Part shown: in pieces, positions 44,579 to 55,220 of the stretch | Layout of the letters: the number at the start of each line of letters is the position of its first letter | How positions within the stretch are numbered: position 1 is the stretch's first letter | DNA from: Diaporthe sp. PMI_573 | Taxonomy: Eukaryota > Ascomycota > Sordariomycetes > Diaporthales > Diaporthaceae | NCBI GenBank assembly: GCA_021399435.1 | Contig: JAJTUP010000018.1 | Span: 744,001 to 808,000, forward strand | DNA: 64,000 nt | Reading direction: 5' to 3' | Notes under the pieces: generated by a model | Database searches by the model: none | Seen by the model: only the letters and a program-made list of their open reading frames with translations | What the model was told of the DNA's origin: nothing | Program-made: the position numbers and the translations under genes

Positions 44579-45583
44579 ATGGTCTCTCAACGCCTGCGCC
44601 TCCTCGGGGCGCTGCTGGCCCTGGCCATCCCAACCATCCAACTCCTCCGCCGCATCACCGCCCGCAGGAGAAAACTAGCCTCGGCAGAACGCGTGCTCAT
44701 CCTCGGCGCGTCAAGCGGCGTCGGCCACGCCATCGCCCGGCAGTACGCCCGCCGCGGCGCAAGGGTCTGCGTCGTCGCGCGGCGGGCCGACAAGATCACC
44801 GCGCTGGCTGCCGAGTGCGGCGGCGACATCTGCTTCGGCGTCGCGGCCGACCTGAGCGTCGTCGCGGACATGGTGCGGCTCCGGGAGACGATCGAGCGCG
44901 AGTGGGGCGGCCTCGACACGATCCACGTGTGTGCTGGGGTCTCGGCGCTGCAGCCTGTCATGGCGCTCACCGGGGCCGAGGGGAAGGAGGATGCTGCTGC
45001 GAAGGGGATCCAGGATGCTGTTGATGTGACTGCGAAGGCTGTCCAGGGCAATCTTTACGGTCCTATGGTTGCTGCTCTGACGTTTGTGAGTCTTTGCATT
45101 GCACCGCCTCATCGCCCCCCGTCACGACTTCACAGGACAAATAGACTGACATATCTATAGATTCCGATGTTGGCACGCACATCTACTGCACCAGCCATCC
45201 TGCTCGTCTCCTCCATGGCCGCCTTGGTGCCAGCCCCGACGCGGGCTCTCTACGCTGCAACCAAGGCGTCATCATTGCTTCTCTATCAGGCAATGGCCAT
45301 AGAGCACCGGGACATCGCGTTCACTTTCATCCTACCAGCCACCATCGAAGGCGACTTCCGTGCATCAGCCGTGGACTCCGGCCCTGTCCGTGAGGCAGAC
45401 CCGAACAAGCACGGACTCAAGATCGACTATGTCGCAGCCCAGTGTATCGACTCCGTTGACAAGTGTGTTAGAGGCAGCGTGATAATGCCGTGGATCCCGT
45501 TTGCCATCGCGCATCACATGTACTACATTTGGCCTTCGTTGGTCGAGAGGATGGCCGCGAAGAAGTACAACTTCCCATTCTGA
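44579..45583 (+). CDS. short-chain dehydrogenase/reductase with N-terminal membrane anchor, 309 aa
   Basis: Exons 44579-45085 and 45161-45583 join across a 75-bp intron (gtgagt...ctatag). Residues 8-24 form a hydrophobic anchor (LLGALLALAIPTIQLL) followed by RRITARRRK. The NAD(P) site is GASSGVG (43-49). The catalytic Ser lies in LVSSMAAL (186 or 187), and the Tyr/Lys pair is YAATK (200-204). The usual NNAG strand is altered to VCAG. The C-terminus ends KKYNFPF. The enzyme is probably bound to the ER membrane facing the cytosol and acts on a lipid or other hydrophobic ketone or alcohol, which is an inference from similar proteins. Confidence 0.92.
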
Positions 45584-46704
45584 GCCATGCCGCAAACTGG
45601 TCGACGACATGAGAAAGAATGCCGGCATGCTTGGGCCTGTGGCTTCGGAAGGCCTGTCTCGGCGGCTGTCTCGGCGGGCCTGGGGCTGAGGTATTCTGCG
45701 GGTGATATTACCTTTCCGGCGTAGCCGGGTCCAGGTATCGCGTGGCTACCGGTGCGCGAATTTCAGTCCATGCAGAACCCCCTGACAAATATATGGACTT
45801 TTAACATGCTGCTGCCCGAGAGTGTCAGATAGTTAGTTCTCAAGAGCAATCGGACAGCCGGCTGCTCCTCTCTCTACCACTGTCCCATAAGCCACGTCCG
45901 GCTTGAGCTCCTTGAATTGTGCGCAGCTCCTGAGGTGCCTCGCTCCTCTCTGCCTCGACCTCGTCACTGGATAAATGCGGAGCGGTCACGCTTGTGATAG
46001 TGGAATAGCCTTGGGGATCGAAGACTGGTATTGAAGATCAAGAGAAAGTCTAGGTTCACACTTTGGTCCCAGCGAACGACTAAAGTCCTAGGCCGGCAAT
46101 CCTCAGTCAGACGGTCCCCCTGTCGTCACGGCTCGAAGGCTCGATTTATTTGTAGTAAATGATCGAAATCCGTTAAGGGGCGGTTATGGGAAGGTCTGAA
46201 ATACAGAGGCAGCCCAGAGTGCGGTCGAAGCTATTTAAGTATGCGTAAGCCAACCAGCAGGCCAGTGGCACCATGTGACGCCCAGGTAAAATTATGGATA
46301 AAGACCTATCCAAAGGCTCCGCGCACGTACAACCTCGCGGTCTTTACACCTAGTCTTTACACCTAGCTAGGTACGGCATGAATAGTGTAGGCAAACCTTA
46401 ATAACTCATTTTTACGTACGAGTTGAAATGACAAGCGAATAGCACCTGCGCAAGTCCTCCATACCTGGTTTATACCCCTGACAGTTCCAGCATCTCCGCG
46501 GAGTGCAACAGTCGACAAAATAAAGTTCAATGGCGTAGGTACACATTATGATCGTCTTTTAGAGGGCGGTGCTTCATAGTATTAGGGCTGAAGTGCGGGC
46601 TTGTCACGCAGCAGTATTTAACTCATTGGTGTACGCTGATATGCGGCTCCCGCTAGCTTGGACACAAAGCTTCTTGTTCTAGGATTGGCTCTAGCGGATA
46701 CAAA
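45584..46704. other. intergenic, no gene seen
   Basis: About 1.1 kb with no ORF of interest. It contains the 3' UTR of the dehydrogenase and the promoter of the hydrolase. Confidence 0.45.
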
Positions 46705-48431
46705 ATGGCACCCATTAAGCTTCAATCAACTGCTTTGGTGTTCTCACTTTCTGCAGGTCTGATGCTTGCAACCCTTGCCTCAGCCCAAAATGCCAGGTAA
46801 GTTGCAATGGCTGTGCGCACAAGCAGATTCATCCCACATGGCAAGGTGTCACGTTCATCTGTACTTGCTTCATAGCCACAAGACCCAACACTGAGACGTT
46901 CTAGCTGCCACGAAGTCGTATTCACAGTCTCTGGCTCTGCCGAAAGTAAGTACTCGTCTATGTCGACTTCTACCGTGCTACCTCTGCCCCGATCGCCATA
47001 TTAAATAATTTCCAGATTATGATCTCAGTCATTACAACCAGTCCACTCCGGCCTTCATCCAGTCCGCTATATATGATATAGTGAGCGGATGGTACACCAC
47101 CACCCCGGTGAATGGCACCGATACCATTGCGGGATACTACTGCGAGCCGCCGGCCAAGAACGAAAACAGCACAAGGCTGCAGCTCATGTTTCATTCTATC
47201 ACCGCCAACAGGGACTACTGGTCAGCTATGGGAGGCAAGACTGACTCAGTACTTGCAAGTGTGCGCTGAACCTAACTTTGTTTGAAGGTACCACACTGGG
47301 ATATGACAGCTACAAACCGGAGATATACTCTTGGAGACATTACGCAAATGCTTTGGGTTGTAGGTGCCGCCGACTCGGGGAGGAGTGGGGAACAATCCTG
47401 GTTCGCTGACATCCTGCTACTACGACAGATCCTACATTACAAATCGACCGCCTGGGACACGGTCACTCCTCTCACCCGGATCCCTTGGTTTATAATCAAG
47501 GCCCTTACGAGTGAGGTTCCCGCCCTTCTTCCAGAGTACCTGCGGGATTATCACGCTGTAGTATAATTGCGATAATATCCTGTGATACCTCGCAGCTGCT
47601 GACCTTGTTCCATCCTGTGCTGGATGGACCTTTTTACTGACTGATCACAGAGCCTCGCTTTACAAGGACCTCGTCACTCAAATCAGGGCTGGAAGCACAG
47701 ATCAACTCCCTCAGTACGACGAGTTGTTTTACATCGGTAACTCATATGGATCAGTGCTCGGCGTGTATATCGCCCAGACGTATCCTGATCTTTTTAACAT
47801 GAGCATCTTCACGGGGTACACTAAGCGCATTCTTCCCTCGTACTACGGGATCGCGCTTCAAAACCCCCAGCCCGCCGACGTCGTCTTTCCAGACAGATTC
47901 GGCAACATAACTTCTCAATTCTATGTAAGAACATCTTTCCTTCCTCCTGCCCCCTGCCCACCGCCACCCAAATACTACTTCTCTTGACTTGTCCACCGTG
48001 AGATGCGCTAAAGCCAATCGCAGTTAACTTCACCCAACGAGCCAACCCGCACCAACTCCTTCTTCGGTGCTCACGACGAGGTCGACTTCGAGCAGGAGCT
48101 TGCCCAAATATGGTGGGACCGTGAGGACGTCGTCGCGGCAGGAGAGTACCTGAGCACCTACGTCCTGCTGACCAAGGCCCCAGCTTACACCAAGCGCGTC
48201 CTGGTGATCACCGGCGAGCAGGACCAGCCATTCTGCGGACAAGGCAGCCCCACCATAGCGGTGGCCGCGTGCGGCAACCTGCTCCCCGAGACGGCGGAGA
48301 TATTTCCCAATGCCGAATGGAACTGGAAGAGAGTTGCTAGGACAGGCCACGCGGTCAATTTGTTCATGTCGGCGCAGGAGACTTTCAAGACTGCACATGA
48401 CTTTCTGGCTGGCGCGAGGTTCGATGGGTGA
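46705..48431 (+). CDS. secreted alpha/beta hydrolase, 394 aa
   Basis: Seven exons (46705-46796, 46905-46945, 47016-47234, 47288-47356, 47429-47510, 47651-47924, 48024-48431) sum to 1185 coding bases in one frame. A signal peptide ends LATLASAQN. The fold is marked by the IDRLGHGHSSHPDP strand-turn, the nucleophile elbow YIGNSYGSVLG (Ser), an acid in VITGEQDQPF (Asp) and the catalytic His in RTGHAVNLF. Exon 3 ends at a GC donor (GGAG then gcaaga) with a CTAAC branch site before the ttgaag acceptor. The intron between exons 4 and 5 is placed to keep the frame, and its donor (gttgta) is the weakest. The substrate is unknown; esterase- or peptidase-type activity outside the cell is inferred. Confidence 0.88.
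47235..47287 (+). other. GC-AG intron in the alpha/beta hydrolase gene
   Basis: A 53-bp intron starts gcaaga and ends ttgaag, with a CCTAAC branch site about 17 bp before the acceptor. No GT donor nearby keeps the frame. Confidence 0.65.
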
Positions 48432-48716
48432 GAGAAATGGTACAACACCCGGGTTGCCCGCTGCGTTCCTCGATGAAGGAGATCTGCTAGGGCAGCCTGT
48501 ATCACCGAAGCCAGTACAGCCCTTTAATGTTTTAACGTGATAATTAAGACAGACGGGTAGCCGGGCCTCACTGATCGGAAAAGTAATGTACGAATGCCAC
48601 AATGGCATCCCTGACACGGCGACGATGGTAAAGATTTGATCCGTTTCGCTTCAAATGGTATATACAAGACAAATAACATGAGCAAAAGACCCATGCGCTT
48701 CCTATACCGTCCGAAA

Positions 48717-49334
48717 TCACAGGCCACCAGCCGTAAGGTTCGATGACAGGGGTCCAAAGACGAGCTGGACGTTCCTAGTCTTAAACTTCCACGTCCCATC
48801 CGTGTCGGCAAAAGTGTCGAAGTATTTAGCCCATGTCTGCTGGAAATAGCCTTCGTTGACGTTGCCAAGCTTGTTCCACGTCGCGCTGGATGTTACCGAC
48901 CACATTAGTAATGCATCCCTCAGGAAAGGACAATGCGAATCACCCAGTCCGCAATAGAGGCACATTTTGCCTGGATCTAAGCCGTGCTGTACTTACTAGC
49001 TGGTAGCATTCGCCGTCCCATCCTCGTTGAACGTTATCAGGCTGTTCACATAGGTGTGCACGAGGGTGAATGTGTTGTTCAGGGCCTCCTGCTCAAAGGC
49101 GATGATGTCGGCAAGACCACTATGGGCGCCGCCCGACGGAAAATTGACGGTGGCATCGTCGGCGTACACGAGCCCGAGGTTCGTCAGGTCCCTGGTGTCG
49201 AGCAGGAATGCCTCCGTGGCGAGCGTGTTGCGGATCTGCTCGTAGGCTGAGAGGGTGGGCACTGAGTCGCTCGAGCTCTGCGCGGCGGCGAAGCTCGAGA
49301 ACAGCAGGGCGAGGCAGGGGGATGAGATGTGCAT
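48717..49334 (-). CDS. secreted SnoaL-like (NTF2-fold) protein, 168 aa
   Basis: Exons 49334-48997 and 48885-48717 join across a 111-bp intron (gtaagt...tccag). The start is the first ATG and opens a signal peptide (MHISSPCLALLFSSFAAAQ). The mature part has the SnoaL-like cone fold pattern: an N-terminal helix pair with EQIRNTLATEAFLLDTRDL, then GLVYADDATVNFPSG, a helix before THTYV-like LVHTYVNSL, and a C-terminal strand set (TWKFKTRNVQLVFG). Such small proteins act as cyclases, isomerases or dehydratases, or only bind ligands; the role here is unknown. It lies convergent to the alpha/beta hydrolase, 285 bp away. Confidence 0.85.
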
Positions 49335-50740
49335 TTTTGTGACCTTGGTAGAGTTGTGGGTCGGTTTAGCGAGCGGCGAGTTGAAGTACGAATTTGGCTG
49401 TGAGCGCGGTCCGTTCTGAAACAATTAAATGAGCGGGGAATGCGATGTGCTTTGTTGAGTTCGCTTTCATTGCTTTCTACTTCGGCAGTGGTTAACGATG
49501 TTCTTATAACCAAGACATTCGTAAATCCGCCTGGTGAGATATATTCAACCCTCATAGGGGCTTGCCCCTTAAGCTTTGATCCCTGAACCTTAAAGAGCGG
49601 GATCGTCCGTAGCTTTCACTTTTATCTCCGCTTCTGGACTTAGGCATAAAAATGACTAGCACGCGATTGACCGCTTGCGCGTCCTGCTGCTTCCCGGAAA
49701 TTACGTCGCGACTACATTGTGCGCGGGGTTTGGAAATCACACCGGCTCGCATAGATGATAGATCACAATCCTTTTTGGGTGAGTGCACATGCGACATTCC
49801 CGAACGGATTTAAAGCCGCAAGCCTGGAGAGGAAGGACACAGCATCTCCCGGTAGAATGATTAACCGGCTGCTTCGGTCACAGGCCATATCATGAACTTT
49901 ACCAGTGTGCCAGAGTTACAGCCGCTGATACTAAATTGTGGTCATTCTTCAAATGCGTGAACAGTCGGTCTTAACTGATTCTTGTCCTGGTCTAACCCAT
50001 ACCGTAATCATTTCAAACCCCGTCCTCTCCTTGAATTCGACGTAAAAGACTCGGTCTGCAAGTCTTTCTAGGGCATACTGAGGTCACTTGCCAAATACTA
50101 TTGTCAATGCACAGTGTACGGCCGAGTGCACTACACTGAGGGTAAGGTTGCATCCTGTGTGTCAATAAAATTCAAAGCTGATTAATTGCAGAGCAATTTC
50201 CCCGCAATGCTGATTGACCCCTTGCTTTATAAGACTGCACACTCTCCCAACAAGCAGATATTTCGGAGATCAAAAGCCGACGAGATCTATCTGCACAAAG
50301 ATTACTTGTCGACCTTGACTTCTGTCAAACTCTTCTCCCCCCCCCCCTCTCTCTGTGTCTGTGTGTGTGTGTGTTTGAAACAGAACTGTGAATATGTGGC
50401 ATAGTCGCACCATTCTTGACAGAGCTGATTTCCCAGTAGACCGCAGTAAGAACATCCATGGGCAGGACGGTCGTCTAGCTGGCTGGTGAGGTTTCAATGC
50501 TTGAGTGTCTGACCACTGTGCAAAGACCCGAGGTCGTCACGATCCTAGAAGGTAAGGGCAGACTACGGTCGACATGGGACGGCGCACACGGAGGCTACCG
50601 GTATGGTCAGGCCTCGATTCCCGTTGGCAAACTGATTACCCATACAAGTTGGGAGGCTCCACATCAGGTCCATAGTCCGGGCCGAGCTAGAAACAGTGAG
50701 GACCAAGCAACAACAGAACAAGATCAGACAGGGACAGTCA
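49335..50740. other. intergenic (1.4 kb) with a microsatellite, no supported gene
   Basis: No convincing ORF. A C11 run followed by (TC)n and (TG)n repeats lies at 50337-50376. Confidence 0.45.
50337..50376. repeat. microsatellite: C11, (TC)n, (TG)n
   Basis: Eleven C are followed by four TC-type units and then about ten TG units with one interruption. Confidence 0.85.
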
Positions 50741-51115
50741 TCAACGCACCATAACGAACGCCTCATCCCTTTTTCCACTAGCGGTCAGCGAACGCCAGTC
50801 CATAGCCTCACATTCGAGCTCGGTCACGTGTTTGACGACACCATCCATGGCAATGTACACCTCGTCTGGGTACGGATAGCCATTCTCTACAACATACTTC
50901 AGGCACGCCTCGATGTTCCGGCGGCGCTCGGGGTTCGTCTCAGTCTCAAGCTCTTTCGTCGGCATGAGTTTCGCCATGTCCCAAAGCCTCGGGTCCACTT
51001 TGGTAGCCACACACCGTGTGGCCTTTTCGTCGCTGGGGCTTATGTTGCTGGCGCTCTCTTTGGACTCGGCTGGGGCGGCCATGGGCCCGCTGTCGCGCCT
51101 CTTCCTACCGGCCAT
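50741..51115 (-). CDS. hypothetical small basic protein, 124 aa
   Basis: A single open frame; I start at the ATG at 51115 (MAGRKRR), which has a basic N-terminus like a nuclear signal. After a Ser/Ala-rich stretch the protein reads as a compact helical unit (DPRLWDMAKLMP, RRRNIEACLKYVVENGYPYPDE, ELECEAMDWRSLT). Amino acid composition and the lack of stops support a real gene, but no domain is recognised and an upstream exon cannot be excluded. Confidence 0.45.
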   Translation of the reverse strand: MAGRKRRDSGPMAAPAESKESASNISPSDEKATRCVATKVDPRLWDMAKLMPTKELETETNPERRRNIEACLKYVVENGYPYPDEVYIAMDGVVKHVTELECEAMDWRSLTASGKRDEAFVMVR

Positions 51116-51635
51116 TTCGAATGCAGCTTTCAGACAAGAAGTCGACCAAAATATCTGTTTCAGACCTGTCAAGTGGTCGGGACGATTTTGGCGGGTGCGC
51201 TGCATGTGTTGGTAGGTGGGAGGCACAGCTGTTCAAAGAAAGCTGTAACAGTGACCTGCCAGTGGTTGGCAAGCTGTTGGCCCAGAAGGTGTTCCATCGA
51301 CTGGGGTTTTAAATTGGTAGAGGTCGCCGGGACTACGTAAGCTATGCATGTTGGTGCCTGGAGCACATGTGCGCGAATCCGTGCCTGTGGGTGGAGACAG
51401 ATATGGAGGAAGAGTGTCTCCCTCGGAAAGGGTGCGGTCTAAACCTGGCGGTATCAATTGGAAGCAAGATAATATTGATGATTTCTTTCCATTTCTAAGA
51501 ACAGGCTGTACCAGAAACTCACGACTCTTTCCGATCCTTTGATATGCAGGCCCAATAACGCCGGTGTCTTTGATGCAACACAATATACAATACAATACAA
51601 GTCATGGCGATAGCACCAAATGCACTATCCCAACC
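51116..51635. other. intergenic, no gene seen
   Basis: About 0.5 kb between two minus-strand genes; only short shadow ORFs. Confidence 0.4.
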
Positions 51636-53150
51636 TCAAGCCTTCCCTCTTGCGACGATCTCAATATCATCTTCTATCGCGCTCTTGGATATTTCTTTAG
51701 CCACCCATGTTGATATGCCTGATACTGCTTCGATCGGGGTATCCAAATGCATCTGAAAGAATCCTTGGAGCTGAGACGGCGCGAGTTCACCCTCGGGGAT
51801 ATGCTTCGAGAACTCGGCCGCTAAATGCTGGAGCGCTTCCACGTCCATATCCACGGACGGGCCCCGCACGTCAGAAGCAAACATTCGCATGAACATTTCC
51901 ATTGCCGATTTGCGGCTGATGTTCCCCAGGTGAACCTTCAGATCAACCCTTCCCGGTCGCACCAAAGCCGGATCAAGCAGCTCGGGCTTGTTGGTGGTCA
52001 TGATGACAATGCGGCCCTCCTGCGACCCGACCCCATCAAGGACATTCAGCAGCCCAGAGAGCGTGCAATTGGACCTGGGACTGTGGCTGCCGCTCGACCC
52101 GATCGTCCGGTCCTCCCTGTCGGGCAAGTCACGGTCGCCAGCCCATACCGCGTCGATGTCCTCGAGTAGCACGATGCACTGGGGCGGGATCTCCTGGAAC
52201 ATCTGCTCGAGATCCGCATCGGAGGCGACGCTGGGGATCTTCACTTCGTAAAGGTCGAGGCCGAACTCGCCGGCTAGTGCGGTGGACAGCGATGACTTGC
52301 CCGTCCCCGGTGGGCCGTAGAAGAGGTACCCCCTTCTGTAGGGCATGCTCCTGCTCTGGTAGCGCCGTCGTGTTTCCGGGTCGAGGTACTTCCGGATGTC
52401 GGACAGCAGGCTCTTCTTGACGTCCTCGTCGAAGTGGACAGTTTCCAGAAGCCGGATTGGCTTCCTGGACTTGGGCTGCCACGATATACCGTAGCGGTCT
52501 CTTGAGTAGATCATCACGTAGTACTGAGTCTGCTGGTCGGCAAAGTCACGACATGTCTGGACCAAAGAGCGGATGGGCTCGGCCGACCTGCCTAGGCAGC
52601 TAATGGTGAGGTCCTCACCCCCGATCCCATCGTACCCTGGGTCGCACATGGACGCGTTGAAACTCTCGAGGGATCGGTGGACGATGAAGACCCGGCCATC
52701 TTTCCAGAACCATACTGTCTCAAAGTGCGGCAGATACTGGACCTGTCTCTGTGTCTTCTTAAGTGACGCGGAGTCAGGCGTATCTCCGCGGCCCAGCCTG
52801 TCCCTAATTTCCGTCCGGGCGGTGAAGAAGCGCGTGTTATTCCGGGGTTGGACGACATGAGTCAATATCCAGTTGACAACGCTCTTGTTCAGAGGGTCTC
52901 GACCGGGGATGGTGACAGAGGCAACAAAGAATTGTTTGATCCAGCTGTATGTCTCACTCCAGGCACCGTGAAGCAGCCGCCAAACTGCAGGGATGACGCC
53001 GGCGATGGCTATGAGGGACCCAAGACGATTGATATCCAGGTGGGAGAGTGATGGCCAGTAGGCAGTGACAACGCCGAGCAGGCCCTGCATTGACGGCTCA
53101 GCAAGTCTGAAAGCCGGGACGGCCCCCCCGGCGTGGAACGGCTGGGCCAT
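51636..53150 (-). CDS. BCS1-like AAA ATPase, 504 aa
   Basis: One intron-free frame; the first ATG is at 53150, although the frame is open further upstream. Residues 44-60 form a membrane helix (GSLIAIAGVIPAVWRLL), followed by a BCS1-type N-terminal domain (about 75-235) and one AAA domain. Walker A is GPPGTGKS (279-286), Walker B is CIVLLEDID (325-333), and the sensor/arginine-finger region reads TTNKPELLDPALVRPGRVD (385-403). The C-terminus is short. In yeast, BCS1 translocates the folded Rieske protein across the inner mitochondrial membrane. Fungi have many diverged paralogues whose clients are unknown, and this one looks like such a paralogue rather than the housekeeping copy. Confidence 0.92.
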   Translation of the reverse strand: MAQPFHAGGAVPAFRLAEPSMQGLLGVVTAYWPSLSHLDINRLGSLIAIAGVIPAVWRLLHGAWSETYSWIKQFFVASVTIPGRDPLNKSVVNWILTHVVQPRNNTRFFTARTEIRDRLGRGDTPDSASLKKTQRQVQYLPHFETVWFWKDGRVFIVHRSLESFNASMCDPGYDGIGGEDLTISCLGRSAEPIRSLVQTCRDFADQQTQYYVMIYSRDRYGISWQPKSRKPIRLLETVHFDEDVKKSLLSDIRKYLDPETRRRYQSRSMPYRRGYLFYGPPGTGKSSLSTALAGEFGLDLYEVKIPSVASDADLEQMFQEIPPQCIVLLEDIDAVWAGDRDLPDREDRTIGSSGSHSPRSNCTLSGLLNVLDGVGSQEGRIVIMTTNKPELLDPALVRPGRVDLKVHLGNISRKSAMEMFMRMFASDVRGPSVDMDVEALQHLAAEFSKHIPEGELAPSQLQGFFQMHLDTPIEAVSGISTWVAKEISKSAIEDDIEIVARGKA

Positions 53151-53656
53151 GGGCTCGGCTTTCGGGGCTCGATCGGCCCAGAGAAAAAAGTCGGAACCGA
53201 GAAAAGGGGTCGCATGAACGACAAGCGCCACGCGTGAGACGCGACCAATCGAAAGTACCTATATTCGGCAAAAGAGGATTAAATTGGCAAGACAACACAT
53301 TAAAGCTACATCTCGAAGGTTAAAGAGTGACGCGAAGAGGAAAGCCAAACGAAGGGGAGGTCGAAGGTCGTTGATGACGAGGGTGAGATTGAGGATTCCA
53401 ATTGAGGTCACGTAGCCGAAAACGTCCCGTCAGAAACTTTAATGAATACCGCCAGCTGTCAGCCAGCTGCAAGTGCCAACTTTCACCAGCTGGCGTAAAC
53501 TTGACGCTTCCACTCACATAAACTCTCCTCATCACCATGCGTTATTCACCGAAACGGTTGATTATTTCATAATTCACTTAATAATCCGGTATGTAAGCCC
53601 GGTCACTCATTTGTCTTTGTCAGTAATGGGTTGACTGGTCTGGCGACCGACAGCAA

Positions 53657-53668
53657 CCCCCCCCCCCC
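53657..53668. repeat. poly(C) run of 12
   Basis: Twelve C in otherwise unremarkable non-coding DNA. Confidence 0.8.
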
Positions 53669-54066
53669 AATGAACTTGTGAGCATCTCGACCATTTGGAT
53701 CAATTACAGCAATACGAGAGACATATGGAACGATGCAGTCAAACATAATCTGTTCTATGAGTCGAATATTCTGTTTTCACATCCTGGTCATATATATCCT
53801 TAATCTCAGCAACAAGCCATCAGAACACTGCGAGTCGTCCACCCAGAAAATTCAAAGCATTTCTCGATGCATCTGCTCAGCCAACCCTATCGGTATATTA
53901 CAACCATGATAGCAGATATAACCACAGCTAGAGGCATAGTTGAATTTAATTCACGCGAATATTGGCTGATCAAGCAGTCCCAACCCAGCTATGTAAGTCG
54001 TTTCGTTTTTAATCCGTGTACATATGCTTCTTAAGCAGTATGTAGACGGTCCCTTCATACGGTGGT

Positions 54067-54108
54067 AAACGCTAAAACACCTAGCGTTTTTTTTTAAAAA
54101 AAAAAACG
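54067..54108. repeat. nested inverted repeats around T9A11
   Basis: GCG-T9-A11-CGC can fold on itself almost perfectly. Just before it, AAACGCT and AGCGTTT form a second inverted repeat sharing its right arm. Confidence 0.7.
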
Positions 54109-54444
54109 CAGATAACAGTAGTTTTAGAATACGATTGTGGCACGTGGCCCAGAAAACATAGACAGCCTTGTGACCGCCGCACAGACGAGGCTAGCGAGAA
54201 CCGCTTCTGGCGGCGCCATAGACTAGAACAGTCAACACAAGTAGCCCAAGACTAATCCAGCTATATAACGTCAGTCGGATTGCCTACCCAATATTGAACT
54301 GGTGAGGCAGGCATGTTGAAATGAATGCCTATCCAGGATTCAAGATACAATGCAAGGCCTTACGGGTTTATAAAACAAATAGTGTAAAGTGTGATATGCA
54401 ATACACAGACAATCTAATCTCGCGGACTGCTTACAGCTTTATTT

Positions 54445-54744
54445 TCAGCACCTAAAGCCCTGTAAAAGGCTGTGTTCCTCGTCGGCAATGAGGATGTTGA
54501 TGCGGGTCATTCCCCACCTTACGACTTGGCTCGGCACCCTGTCGACGGTCGTGTACATGTAAGTCCATATTAGCAATATCGCGTTGAGTGGAATTCCTTC
54601 GCGCTCATCCGAGACCTCGATGGTAATGTTCACGGTGACCTCGACCTCAATCACCTTAGTCACCAGGAACTCCGGCTCCTGCTTGTCCTGGCCCGGAGTC
54701 TCGACCACGGCACGCAGCGAGTTCTTGAGGGTCTCGAATAGCAT
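54445..54744 (-). CDS. doubtful small ORF, 99 aa
   Basis: The frame starts at a real ATG at 54744 and is open further upstream (EEDLGYLCH before the Met), so it may be the last exon of a longer, unresolved or broken gene. It contains FLVTKVIEVEVTVNITIEV, a strand-like Val/Ile/Glu alternation. No domain is recognised. Confidence 0.3.
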   Translation of the reverse strand: MLFETLKNSLRAVVETPGQDKQEPEFLVTKVIEVEVTVNITIEVSDEREGIPLNAILLIWTYMYTTVDRVPSQVVRWGMTRINILIADEEHSLLQGFRC

Positions 54745-54928
54745 GTGGCACAGGTAACCGAGATCTTCCTCAAAGTTTTGTGGCTATGGCTTCTCGCCCA
54801 GTTTGGGTTAATTGCATGTGACTCATGAGCTCAGGTTCACCAGCCTGACAGCATGTCTACGCCGAAAGTAAGTCTAAATTGTTACAAATGATTCTTCCTA
54901 GATGAGAGGATCAATTCCCGCTTACACT

Positions 54929-54939
54929 GGGGGGGGGGG
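54929..54939. repeat. poly(G) run of 11
   Basis: Eleven G in non-coding DNA. Confidence 0.8.
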
Positions 54940-55220
54940 ACAAACGGTGGTGTAGTTCGCCCGAGGCTCACGTCCCAACCGGTTCCGCCAACTTTCGAAA
55001 CATTCGAACTAAATCAATATTATTATGTATCACATCCTGGCTCACTCAAGGACGACTGCATTTGCAATTCAATAGACATGTCATATCAAATGCGAAATTG
55101 CAAGGTAGCCTAATTAAGTTGCTGTCAGTTTGACCACATGACCCACTCCAAGTTACACCAACCCAAGCCTACCGTCATATTGCCAGGATATAGAACACAG
55201 ACCAGTCACAATCCTACTCT

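Larger units (their letters stand above)
53151..54444. other. AT-rich intergenic region (1.3 kb), no gene seen
   Basis: It contains a C12 run at 53657-53668 and a strong inverted repeat at 54067-54108. No ORF of interest. Confidence 0.5.
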
